From assembly GCF_014170375.1 (NCBI RefSeq), contig NZ_LZZW01000035.1:43703-107702 (forward strand): a DNA stretch of 64,000 bases, written 5' to 3'. Both the position numbers and the translations under genes were made by a program. This document shows positions 25,193 to 33,173 of this stretch, piece after piece. The notes under the pieces were generated by a model. It did not search any database, was not told the DNA's origin, and saw only the letters and a list, made by a program, of their open reading frames with translations. Position 1 is the first letter of the stretch, and each line of letters opens with the position of its first letter. The stretch comes from Variovorax sp. UMC13. Its GTDB lineage: Bacteria > Pseudomonadota > Gammaproteobacteria > Burkholderiales > Burkholderiaceae_C.

Positions 25193-27274
25193 TCATGCGC
25201 CAGCGCCACGCAGGATCGGCCCGATGCGGATCGTGTGGGTTTCAGGGATCTCGCTGTGCGCCAGCACCTGCAGCCGCGGCGCCGCGCGCTTGACCAGGCG
25301 CGCGATGGTGCTGCGGATCGCGTCGGGCACCAGCAGGCAGGCGGGCACGCCTTTCTCTTCCTGCTTGAGCGCGACCTCGGCCGCGGTGCGCGTGAAGACC
25401 TCGGCCACGCCCGGGTCGAGCGAGGGCGCCTGCGCATTGCCCAGTGCCTGCATCAGCAGTCGTTCGAAGCCGGGTTCGATGGCGATCACGTCGAGCTCCT
25501 TCACCGGGCCGTATATCTGCTGCACGATGGCCGGCGCCAGCGCGGTGCGCACGCGGCGCGCGAGTTCCTGCGGGTCGGTGGTGCTGCCTGCGTGCTCGGC
25601 CAGCGTCTCGACGATGGTGCGGATGTCGCGGATGTTCACGGATTCGTCCAGCAGCAGCTGCAGCACCTTCTGGAAGGTGGCGATCGGCACCAGCTTGGGC
25701 ACGACTTCCTCGATCAGTTTGGGCGCCAGCTTGCTCACGTGTTCCACCAGTTGTTGTGTCTCGGTGCGGCTCAGCAGTTTTGCGGCCTGCACCTGCATCA
25801 AATGTGACAGGTGGGTCGCCATCACGGTCTCCGAATCAACGACCGTGAAACCGCCCATTTGTGCGGCTTCCTTCTGGCGTTCCTCGATCCAGTGCGCGGG
25901 CAGGCCGAAGGCCGGGTCGGTGGTCGGCGTGCCGATCAGCGGCGTGGTCAGGCCACCCGGATTGATCGCCAGGTACATGCCCGGAAAGGCCTCGCCCTCG
26001 GCCACCACCACGCCGCGCAGGGTCACGCGGTAGCCGCTGGGCTTGAGCTCGAGGTTGTCGCGCACGTGCACGGCCGGAGGCAGGAAGCCCACCTCTTGCG
26101 CGAACTTGCGGCGCACGCCCTTGATGCGCGTGAGCAGGTCGCCCTGGCGGTTCTTGTCGACCAGCGCGATCAGGCGGTAGCCCAGCTCCAGGCCCAGCAG
26201 GTCGACCGGCTGCAGGTCGTCCCAGGTGGCTTCGGCATCGGGCGCGGGGGCCGCGTGGACCGCCGCGGCCTCGACCGGCGCGGGCCGCCGGTGGATGCTC
26301 CAGGCGCCATAGCCCAGCAGCGCGGCCATGCCCAGGAACACCACGTGCGGCATGCCCGGCACGATGCCCAGCAGGCCGAGGATGCCGGCCGTCAGGCCCA
26401 GCACGCGCGGCGAGGTCAGCAGCTGCTGCACGATCTGCTTGCCCACGTCCTCCTCGCGGCCCACGCGCGAGATCACCATCGCCGCGGCCACCGAGATCAG
26501 CAGCCCGGGGATCTGCGCCACCAGGGCATCGCCCACGGCCAGCAGCACGTAGGTGTCGGCGGCCTTGCCGGGCGACAGGCCGTGCTGCAGCACGCCGATG
26601 GCGAAGCCGCCCACGATGCTGATGACCAGGATCAGGATGCCGGCGATGGCGTCGCCGCGCACGAACTTCGAGGCGCCGTCCATCGAGCCGAAGAAGTTGG
26701 CTTCTTCCGCGACTTCGGCGCGCCGGCGGCGGGCTTCCTTCTCGTCGATGTTGCCCGAGTTGAGGTCGGCATCGACCGCCATCTGCTTGCCCGGCATCGC
26801 GTCGAGCGTGAAGCGCGCCGACACTTCGGCGATGCGCTCCGAGCCCTTGGTCACGACCACGAAGTTGATCACCACCAGGATCGCGAACACGATCAGGCCC
26901 ACCGCGAAGTTGCCGCCGATCAGGAAGTGGCCGAAGGCCTCGATCACCGCGCCGGCCGCGCCCGGGCCGGTGTGGCCCTCGAGCAGCACCACGCGGGTGG
27001 AGGCCACGTTGAGCGACAGCCGCATCAGCGTGGTCAGCAGCAGCACGCTGGGGAAGGCGGCGAAGTCCAGCGGCCGCACCATGTAGGCCGCGACCATCAT
27101 CACCATCAGCGCGACCGCGATGTTGAGCGTGAAGAAGCCGTCGAGCAGCCAGGGCGGAATCGGCAGCACCATCAGCGCCAGGATCGCGATCACCAGCAGC
27201 GGTGCGGCGGCGCGCTGGAACACGCCGCCGTTCGTGCCCAGCCAGTGGCGGGCGGAGGCGAGGGTCGGGGTCAT
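25193..27274 (-). CDS. flhA: flagellar export gate protein FlhA
   Basis: FlhA is the nonameric inner-membrane gate of the flagellar export apparatus, coupling proton flow to secretion and binding chaperone-substrate complexes. The 693-residue product has about eight membrane segments in its first 330 residues, the FHIPEP-type loop containing RFTLDAMPGKQMAVDADLN, and a soluble C-terminal domain. It overlaps flhB by 4 nt. FlhA homologues also occur in type III secretion, but the context is wholly flagellar. Confidence 0.98.
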   Translation of the reverse strand: MTPTLASARHWLGTNGGVFQRAAAPLLVIAILALMVLPIPPWLLDGFFTLNIAVALMVMMVAAYMVRPLDFAAFPSVLLLTTLMRLSLNVASTRVVLLEGHTGPGAAGAVIEAFGHFLIGGNFAVGLIVFAILVVINFVVVTKGSERIAEVSARFTLDAMPGKQMAVDADLNSGNIDEKEARRRRAEVAEEANFFGSMDGASKFVRGDAIAGILILVISIVGGFAIGVLQHGLSPGKAADTYVLLAVGDALVAQIPGLLISVAAAMVISRVGREEDVGKQIVQQLLTSPRVLGLTAGILGLLGIVPGMPHVVFLGMAALLGYGAWSIHRRPAPVEAAAVHAAPAPDAEATWDDLQPVDLLGLELGYRLIALVDKNRQGDLLTRIKGVRRKFAQEVGFLPPAVHVRDNLELKPSGYRVTLRGVVVAEGEAFPGMYLAINPGGLTTPLIGTPTTDPAFGLPAHWIEERQKEAAQMGGFTVVDSETVMATHLSHLMQVQAAKLLSRTETQQLVEHVSKLAPKLIEEVVPKLVPIATFQKVLQLLLDESVNIRDIRTIVETLAEHAGSTTDPQELARRVRTALAPAIVQQIYGPVKELDVIAIEPGFERLLMQALGNAQAPSLDPGVAEVFTRTAAEVALKQEEKGVPACLLVPDAIRSTIARLVKRAAPRLQVLAHSEIPETHTIRIGPILRGAGA

Positions 27275-28419
27275 GGGGCGGGCTTCTTCTTGTTCAGCGG
27301 ATCGAGTTCGGGCGGCACCTCGGGATCGGGCACGGCCTTGGGCATCGGGCCTTCACCGCGCAGCGCGGCCTTGAGGCGGTAGACATAGGCCAGCACCTGC
27401 GCCACCGCGGTGAACAGGCTGGCCGGAATGGCCTGGTCGATCTCGGCATGCGCGTACAGCGCGCGCGCCAGCATGGGCGACTGCACCACCGGGATCCTGT
27501 GTTCGTTGGCGATCTCGCGGATCTTCATGGCCAGCACGTCGGCGCCCTTGGAGATCACCTGCGGCGCGCTCATCGTCGCCTCGTCGTAGCGCAGCGCCAC
27601 CGCGAAGTGGGTCGGGTTCATCAGGATGAAGTCGGCGCGCGGCACGGCCGTGATGCTGGCGCGCTGCGAGATCTCGCGCGCGGTGCTGCGCTGGCGGCCC
27701 TTGGTGTGCGGGTCGCCGTCGGATTCCTTGTGCTCCTGCTTGATCTCCTGGTGCGACATCTTGAGCTTGGCGCGGTGGAAGAAGGCCTGCAGCGGCACGT
27801 CGACCACGGCGGTCGCGAACACCACTAGCAGCACCAGGCTCAGGCCCGAGACCAGCCAGTCGCCCAGCGCGCGCAGCGCCGAGGGCGAGGGCTGCAGCAC
27901 CAGCCGCGCGATGGTGTCGAGCGAGTGGCTGATGAACAGCCAGCCCACGAAGGCCATCAGCGCCGAAAGAAACACCAGCTTGGCGACGTTGAACAGCTGC
28001 TGCTTGGTGAACAGGTTGGACAGGCCCGAGAGCGGATTCAGCCGGTTGAAGTCCGGCGTGATCGATTTGGTGCTGGCCACCCAGCCGCCCGCGGCGATCG
28101 CGCTCACCACCGCGGCCGTGACCACGATGGCCGCGAAGGCGGTGCACAGCAGCAGGCCCAGGCCGGCGAAGCTGCCCAGGCGCTGGAGCATCGCGCCGGG
28201 CTCGGTCAGCGTCGCGTGGTCGAACACCAGCGCCAGCGCCAGCGCCGCGCGCAGCTGCTCGAAGCCCGTGGGCGCCAGCAGCAGCAGGGCCACCGCGCCG
28301 GTGCCCACCACCGCCAGGTGCGAGAGGTCGCGCGAGCGCGCGGCCTCGCCGTCCTTGCGCGCCTGGTCCAGCTTGCGCTGGGTGGCGGGGAGTTGGCGGT
28401 CCTGGCTGCTGGATTCCAT
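27271..28419 (-). CDS. flhB: flagellar export switch protein FlhB
   Basis: FlhB switches export from hook to filament substrates after FliK signals hook completion. The 382-residue product has four hydrophobic segments and a cytoplasmic tail with the self-cleaving N268-P-T-H site (MNPTHFAVALRY). The C-terminal extension is Pro/Lys-rich. First gene of the flhB-flhA-flhF-fliA unit. Its upstream neighbour motB ends 84 nt away on the same strand. Confidence 0.97.
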   Translation of the reverse strand: MESSSQDRQLPATQRKLDQARKDGEAARSRDLSHLAVVGTGAVALLLLAPTGFEQLRAALALALVFDHATLTEPGAMLQRLGSFAGLGLLLCTAFAAIVVTAAVVSAIAAGGWVASTKSITPDFNRLNPLSGLSNLFTKQQLFNVAKLVFLSALMAFVGWLFISHSLDTIARLVLQPSPSALRALGDWLVSGLSLVLLVVFATAVVDVPLQAFFHRAKLKMSHQEIKQEHKESDGDPHTKGRQRSTAREISQRASITAVPRADFILMNPTHFAVALRYDEATMSAPQVISKGADVLAMKIREIANEHRIPVVQSPMLARALYAHAEIDQAIPASLFTAVAQVLAYVYRLKAALRGEGPMPKAVPDPEVPPELDPLNKKKPAP

Positions 28420-28502
28420 GGCGGTGCGTCGTGCGTTGCCAAGGATTGTCCGCAGCGCAGGCGGAATCTAAAGCGCGATAAGGCGGGGGAAAGCGGCGTG
28501 TT

Positions 28503-29459
28503 TCACTGCGCCGCGGGCGTCTTCGCGTCGCGCGCGATCTGTTCCTGGATCGCCTTCACCGCGTCGTTGCCTTCGATGCGCCCGCCGCCGAACAGCCGCG
28601 ACTCGGCCTCGCGCGTGAGCACCGTCACGCTGATGCGGCGGTTGATGGGCGCGAGCCTGTTGTCCTTGTCGAGCAGGTCGCTGGCCGCGAGGCCGACCAC
28701 GCGCACCAGCTTGTCGTCGGGCATGCCCGCGCCCACCAGCTCGCGCCGCGAGGCGTTGGCGCGGTCGGCCGAGAGCTCCCAGTTGCCGTAGCCGCGGTCG
28801 CCGTTGCCGTAGGGCGCGGCGTCGGTGTGGCCGGCCAGGCTCACGCGGTTCTCGATGCCGTTGAGCGCGGTGCCGATCTCGTGGAGGATGTCGCGCATGT
28901 AGGGCTTCACCAGCGCGCTGCCGCTGTCGAACATCGGGCGGTTCTGCTCGTCGACGATCTGGATCTCCAGCCCGTCGACCGTGACCTGCAGCCGGATCTG
29001 CGAGCGGTAGTCGCGCAGCTTGGGGTTGGCCTCGATCAGCGCCTCGATCTTGGCGCGCAGCGCCGACATGCGGCGCGCGTCCTGGCGCGCCTGCTCGATC
29101 TTCTGGCTGTCCTGCGCCAGGGTGGAGGTCTGCTTGCCCGGCGCGTCCGACTGCTTGACCTGGCCGTTGGTGCGCGTCAGGTCCTTGCCGCCGCCGGTCA
29201 CGATGCTCGCGCTGCTGCCCGAACCGGGACCGCCCGCCATCTCGACCTTGAGCGGCGAATGGAAGTACGAGGCGATGCCCTGCAGGTCGCCCTTGGCGGT
29301 CGAGCCCAGCAGCCACATCAGCAGGAAGAAGGCCATCATGGCCGTCACGAAGTCCGCGTACGCGATCTTCCAGGCGCCGCCATGGTGGCCGTGCGAGACC
29401 TTCTTGACCCGCTTGATGATGATGGGCTGCAGCTTCTTGCTGCCTTGCGACGTCGCCAT
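28503..29459 (-). CDS. motB: flagellar stator protein MotB
   Basis: MotB anchors the stator to peptidoglycan and, with MotA, conducts protons. The 318-residue product has one N-terminal membrane helix with the proton-binding D36 (KIAYADFVTAMMAFFLLMWL) and a C-terminal OmpA-like domain with LAGHTDAAPYGNGDRGYGNW. This signature and the absence of polar-motor features indicate a proton-type stator. Nine nt after motA. Confidence 0.97.
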   Translation of the reverse strand: MATSQGSKKLQPIIIKRVKKVSHGHHGGAWKIAYADFVTAMMAFFLLMWLLGSTAKGDLQGIASYFHSPLKVEMAGGPGSGSSASIVTGGGKDLTRTNGQVKQSDAPGKQTSTLAQDSQKIEQARQDARRMSALRAKIEALIEANPKLRDYRSQIRLQVTVDGLEIQIVDEQNRPMFDSGSALVKPYMRDILHEIGTALNGIENRVSLAGHTDAAPYGNGDRGYGNWELSADRANASRRELVGAGMPDDKLVRVVGLAASDLLDKDNRLAPINRRISVTVLTREAESRLFGGGRIEGNDAVKAIQEQIARDAKTPAAQ

Positions 29460-29468
29460 GTCAGGTCA

Positions 29469-30326
29469 TCACTTCTTTTTGACGTACGTTTCCAGCTCGG
29501 TGAAGCTGGGGCGCTCCGTCGTGAACAGCACCTTGCGCCCGAACTCGATCGCGGTCGTCGGGTTGTAGCCCTGCATGCTCGCGAGCAGCGTGCTCTTGAT
29601 GCACTGCAGTTCCTTGGTGCCGTCCTCGGCCTTCTGCTCGAGCAGGCCGCCCAGCGGCTCGACGATGCCGTAGGCCAGCAGGATGCCCAGGAAGGTGCCG
29701 ACCAGCGCCGAGCCGATCATCGCGCCCAGCACCGCGGGCGGCTGGCCCACCGAACCCATGGTGTTGACCACGCCCAGCACGGCCGCCACGATGCCGAAGG
29801 CCGGCAGGCCGCCGGCCAGGCGCGCGATGGCGGCCACCGGCGCATGCGATTCGGCGTGGTGGGTCTCGATCTCGCTTTCCATCAGCGACTCGATCTCGTG
29901 CGCGTTGAGGTTGCCCGACACCATCATGCGCAGGTAGTCGGTCATGAACTCGACGATGTGGTGGTCGCTGCCCAGCTTCGGGTACTTCTGGAACAGCGGC
30001 GATTCGGCCGGCGACTCGACGTCCTTCTCGATCGACATCAGGCCGTCCTTGCGCGCCTTCTGCAGGATGTCGTAGAGCAGCGCCATCAGCTCGAGGTAGC
30101 GCGCCTTGGTGTACTTCGAACCCTTGAAGGCCTGCGGCAGCATCTTCAGCGTGCCCTTGAGCACCTTGGGCTGGTTGTTCACCACGAAGGCGCCGAGGGC
30201 GCCGCCGCCGATCACCATCAGCTCGATCGGCAGGGCGTGCAGCACCACGTCGATGTTGCCCCCGTGGATGATGTATCCACCGAAGATGCAGCCGAGGGCG
30301 ACGAGGTAACCGATGATGACGAACAT
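29469..30326 (-). CDS. motA: flagellar stator protein MotA
   Basis: MotA forms the five-fold ring around MotB and presses on FliG to turn the rotor. The 285-residue product has four membrane segments (start MFVIIGYLVALGCIFGGYII, then near residues 35-50, 170-190 and 200-220) and the large cytoplasmic loop between TM2 and TM3 with the charged interface residues. It follows flhC by 104 nt, a gap that contains a 13-bp hairpin and an inverted repeat. No cheA/cheW follows motB, unlike E. coli. Confidence 0.97.
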   Translation of the reverse strand: MFVIIGYLVALGCIFGGYIIHGGNIDVVLHALPIELMVIGGGALGAFVVNNQPKVLKGTLKMLPQAFKGSKYTKARYLELMALLYDILQKARKDGLMSIEKDVESPAESPLFQKYPKLGSDHHIVEFMTDYLRMMVSGNLNAHEIESLMESEIETHHAESHAPVAAIARLAGGLPAFGIVAAVLGVVNTMGSVGQPPAVLGAMIGSALVGTFLGILLAYGIVEPLGGLLEQKAEDGTKELQCIKSTLLASMQGYNPTTAIEFGRKVLFTTERPSFTELETYVKKK

Positions 30327-30385
30327 GGCGCGGTCTGGGATTCAATGGCCCCCATTGGGCCTGGGGAAGCGGGTGGACGGTCCAT

Positions 30386-30414
30386 GAATAAGGGCCCTCG
30401 AAGGGCCCTTATTC
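30386..30414. terminator. perfect 13-bp hairpin between flhC and motA
   Basis: GAATAAGGGCCCT (30386-30398) pairs fully with AGGGCCCTTATTC (30402-30414), loop CGA. On the flhC-motA strand no T-tract follows, so it may be a partial terminator or an mRNA-stability element that sets the ratio of FlhDC to stator. On the plus strand it is followed by CTTTCTT. Confidence 0.6.
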
Positions 30415-30430
30415 CTTTCTTAGCGGCGCC

Positions 30431-30970
30431 TCACTGAAGCGGCGCGCTGGCGGCGGCGGCGCCCTTGCCGGCGCGTGCCGGCGGCTCGCACAGGCCGCAC
30501 ACGAAGTGGCGCGTGTTCTCGTAGGGCTCGGTCACGAAATGGCCGCCGCACTTGGAGCAGGGCGTCATCGCGAGCATCTTGTTCTCCATGAAGCGGACCA
30601 GGCGCCAGGCGCGCGTGATCGACAACTGCGGTTCGAGCCCGCAGGTCTGGATCTGCTCGGTGTAGAGCTGGAAGGCCTTGATCAGCGCGTCGATGGGCTC
30701 GAGCGGGCTGGTCTTCATCAGGTGCGTGTAGATGTTCTGGAACAGCGAGGCATGGATGTTCGGCTGCCAGGTCAGGAACCAGTCGGTCGAGAAGGGCAGC
30801 TGGCCCTTCGACGGCGACTTGCCCGCGACTTCCTTGTAGAGGCGCAGCAGGCGTTCGTAGGAAAGCTCGGTCTCGCTTTCCAGCACCTGCAGGCGGGCGC
30901 CCATCTCGATCAGGCTGACGGCGCGCTCGATCTGGCGCGACTCGTTGCGAATGCTTTTTTGCGTGGCCAT
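30431..30970 (-). CDS. flhC: flagellar master regulator subunit FlhC
   Basis: FlhC joins FlhD in the D4C2 complex that activates class II flagellar promoters. The 179-residue product has RNESRQIERAVSLIEMGARL at the start and a C-terminal zinc cluster with CSKCGGHF and CGLCEPP, the four-cysteine site of the family. It starts 31 nt after flhD. The extra C-terminal tail is Ala-rich. Control is expected through the A+T-rich region upstream of flhD. Confidence 0.97.
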   Translation of the reverse strand: MATQKSIRNESRQIERAVSLIEMGARLQVLESETELSYERLLRLYKEVAGKSPSKGQLPFSTDWFLTWQPNIHASLFQNIYTHLMKTSPLEPIDALIKAFQLYTEQIQTCGLEPQLSITRAWRLVRFMENKMLAMTPCSKCGGHFVTEPYENTRHFVCGLCEPPARAGKGAAAASAPLQ

Positions 30971-31001
30971 GTGCGCGGCGTCTTGCTTTCGGTGGCGGTG
31001 G

Positions 31002-31340
31002 TCAGAACGCCGTCTCGGCGAAGCGGCTCGACATCAGGATGCTGGCGTGCAGCCGCGTGGTCGATTCGTTGACCGTGCGCGTGGCCACGGTCTGGTTGGT
31101 GAGCAGGTTCCACACCATGTCGTCGCCGGCGCGGAAGCGGCACAGCAGCATGGTGTCGGAGGCCAGCTTCATGACCTGCGCCGGCGACAGCATCTCGATC
31201 AGCTCGGCGGATTCTTCCGAGATGCCGAGCCGGAACAGGGCCTGGGCCTTGTCCTGCCGGATCAGGTTCTGCGCCAGCATCAGGTAGGTGAGGTTGGCTT
31301 CCTTGATCTCCGCCAGCATCTGTTCGCTCGTCATCTGCAT
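31002..31340 (-). CDS. flhD: flagellar master regulator subunit FlhD
   Basis: FlhD is the partner of FlhC in the flagellar master activator. The 112-residue product matches the family in length and in SEQMLAEIKEANLTYLMLAQ, then QDKAQALFRLGISEESAEL. Two ATGs are close (31340, and the third codon); an AAAGGG site precedes them. First gene of the flhD-flhC-motA-motB unit, divergent from fliC with 553 bp between. Confidence 0.96.
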   Translation of the reverse strand: MQMTSEQMLAEIKEANLTYLMLAQNLIRQDKAQALFRLGISEESAELIEMLSPAQVMKLASDTMLLCRFRAGDDMVWNLLTNQTVATRTVNESTTRLHASILMSSRFAETAF

Positions 31341-31893
31341 CCCTTTTCAGGCCCGGGGCCCAGTCATTCGATGGGCTCGATTCTGGAGGGAGTAACAAAA
31401 TCTTTAATAGGTAAATTTCTGTAAACAGATGTTTTTTCGCTGACAGCCTTGCAAGGGAAATTCCTACGTCAGAAGTATGCATTTCAGTCTTTTAAACGCT
31501 AAAGAACTACTTTTTCTTCGGCGATGAAAAAGTGAAAGCAATCCTAGGTATTCACTATTTTCCGGGTCGACAGGGCATGCCTGCGAGGCTGTAGGGCGGC
31601 GATCCCTGCGTTGCGAGGTCGGTTTTCGTGACTTTGTTACAGCCCTGTCGCAGCCTGTTGCGAGCCGCCAACGCGCACGACCCGGCGGCGAGCCGATGAC
31701 GTTGAGCGCCCCCGATACCGCACCGCCGATTTCTTGAGGGTGGAATGCAAAAAATAAAAGCCTCAAGCGCAGGCCTCAAGCACCCGAAAACCACCCATCG
31801 GGCCACACAACGCGGTTCGACCGGCGGCCAGTGTCATCGACTGGCATTGGCAGCGATGCCGCAACTCAACGTTCTTCTTCAGGAGTTTCCATC
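31341..31893. promoter_or_regulatory. A+T-rich flhDC-fliC divergent control region
   Basis: No gene is seen here. By hand count 31381-31560 is about 36% G+C (64 of 180), far below the surroundings. It contains several dyads: TCTGT-AA-ACAGA near 31418-31429, CCTTGCAAGG (31447-31456), and ACTTTTTC with GAAAAAGT around a 9-nt loop (31509-31533). Two CCTCAAGC copies (31761 and 31774) lie nearer fliC. It probably holds the regulated flhDC promoter and sites for nucleoid or global regulators; none can be named. Confidence 0.65.
31763..31790 (+). promoter_or_regulatory. possible sigma28 promoter of fliC
   Basis: TCAAGCGC (31763-31770), 12 bp, then CCCGAAAA (31783-31790). It resembles the flgM promoter but with one extra spacer base and a C for G at the first -10 position. 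It is about 100 bp before fliC. Best candidate in the region, but not a strong one. Confidence 0.45.
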
Positions 31894-33054
31894 ATGGCTT
31901 CGATCATCAACACCAACATCAGCTCCCTCAACGCCCAGCGCAACCTGATGAGCAGCCAGAACTCGCTGGCCACCTCGATGCAGCGCCTGTCGTCGGGCCT
32001 GCGCATCAACAGCGCCAAGGACGACGCCGCCGGCCTCGCCATCTCGGAACGCATGACCGCGCAGATCAAGGGCCTGACCCAGGCCGGCCGCAATGCCAAC
32101 GACGGCATCTCGCTGGCGCAGACCGCTGAAGGCGCACTGGGCACCATCGGCAACAACCTGCAGCGCATCCGCGAACTGGCGGTGCAGTCGCGCAATGCCA
32201 CGAACTCGACCGACGACCGGGCCGCGCTGCAGAAGGAAGTGATCCAGCTCAAGAGCGAAATCGACCGCGTGGCAACGCAAACCTCGTTCAACGGCACCAA
32301 GCTGCTGGATGGCAGCTTCACGGCACAGAGCTTCCAGGTCGGCGCGAACCAGGGCGAGACCATTTCCATCGCCGGCATCGCCAACTCGACCACGGCCAGC
32401 CTCGGCAGCTGGACCTCGGGTGCCACAACCACCTATACGCAAACCACTGCTTCGGCGGTCGCCACCGCGCCTGGCAGCTCGTTCTCGATGTCGATCAACG
32501 GCGTGAACATCGCTGCCCCGGGCCAGGCCGATGCGGCCGGTGCGGCCACCGCGCTGAAGACCTACTTCGATGCGGCCAAGGCGGCCAACCCCAGCGCATT
32601 GGCCAACGTGTCGATGGCCGCCGACGGCAAGATCACCTCGACCGATGCGACGCTGACGATCTCCAACCTCGTCAACGTCGGCGGCGTGACCGCCGGCACG
32701 ACGAACGGCGCGGCCACCGTGGTGGCCGGCACCCCGCAGACCGGCATCGGCGGCGTGGACATTTCTACCCAAGCCGGTGCCGACAATGCGCTGCTGGCCA
32801 TGGACGCCGCACTGAAGTCGGTGAACTCCTCGCGCGCCGACCTCGGTGCCATCCAGAACCGTTTCGAATCGGTGGTGTCGAACCTCGCGACCACGGCTGA
32901 AAACCTGACCGCCTCGCGCAGCCGCATCCAGGACGCGGACTTCGCGGCCGAAACCGCCAACCTGTCGCGCTCGCAGATCCTGCAGCAGGCCGGCACCGCG
33001 ATGGTGGCCCAGGCCAACCAGCTGCCGCAGACCGTGATGTCGCTGCTGCGCTGA
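31894..33054 (+). CDS. fliC: flagellin
   Basis: Flagellin is the filament subunit, exported with FliS as chaperone. ATG 31894, with AGGAG 8 nt upstream, gives 386 residues. The conserved D0/D1 ends are clear: ASIINTNISSLNAQRNLMSS and RLSSGLRINSAKDDAAGLAI at the N terminus, and SRSQILQQAGTAMVAQANQL at the C terminus. The centre (about residues 170-300) is Ala/Thr/Gly-rich, variable and short. An open frame from 31831 adds no family sequence. A terminator follows at 33113. Confidence 0.97.
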   Translation: MASIINTNISSLNAQRNLMSSQNSLATSMQRLSSGLRINSAKDDAAGLAISERMTAQIKGLTQAGRNANDGISLAQTAEGALGTIGNNLQRIRELAVQSRNATNSTDDRAALQKEVIQLKSEIDRVATQTSFNGTKLLDGSFTAQSFQVGANQGETISIAGIANSTTASLGSWTSGATTTYTQTTASAVATAPGSSFSMSINGVNIAAPGQADAAGAATALKTYFDAAKAANPSALANVSMAADGKITSTDATLTISNLVNVGGVTAGTTNGAATVVAGTPQTGIGGVDISTQAGADNALLAMDAALKSVNSSRADLGAIQNRFESVVSNLATTAENLTASRSRIQDADFAAETANLSRSQILQQAGTAMVAQANQLPQTVMSLLR

Positions 33055-33112
33055 TCGCCGATAAGGCGTGAACAGGGGGCTCTTCGCGGGCTTCCTGAGC
33101 GTTTCACTCCAG

Positions 33113-33146
33113 GGCGGCGAACGGACAATTCCGTTCGCCGCCTTTT
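33113..33146 (+). terminator. intrinsic terminator between fliC and fliD
   Basis: A perfect 13-bp stem, GGCGGCGAACGGA (33113-33125) with TCCGTTCGCCGCC (33130-33142), loop CAAT, followed by TTTTCGCTT. It sits 58 nt after fliC, which allows far more fliC than fliD message. Confidence 0.8.
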
Positions 33147-33173
33147 CGCTTGGCGCGTACACGGAGAACACCA

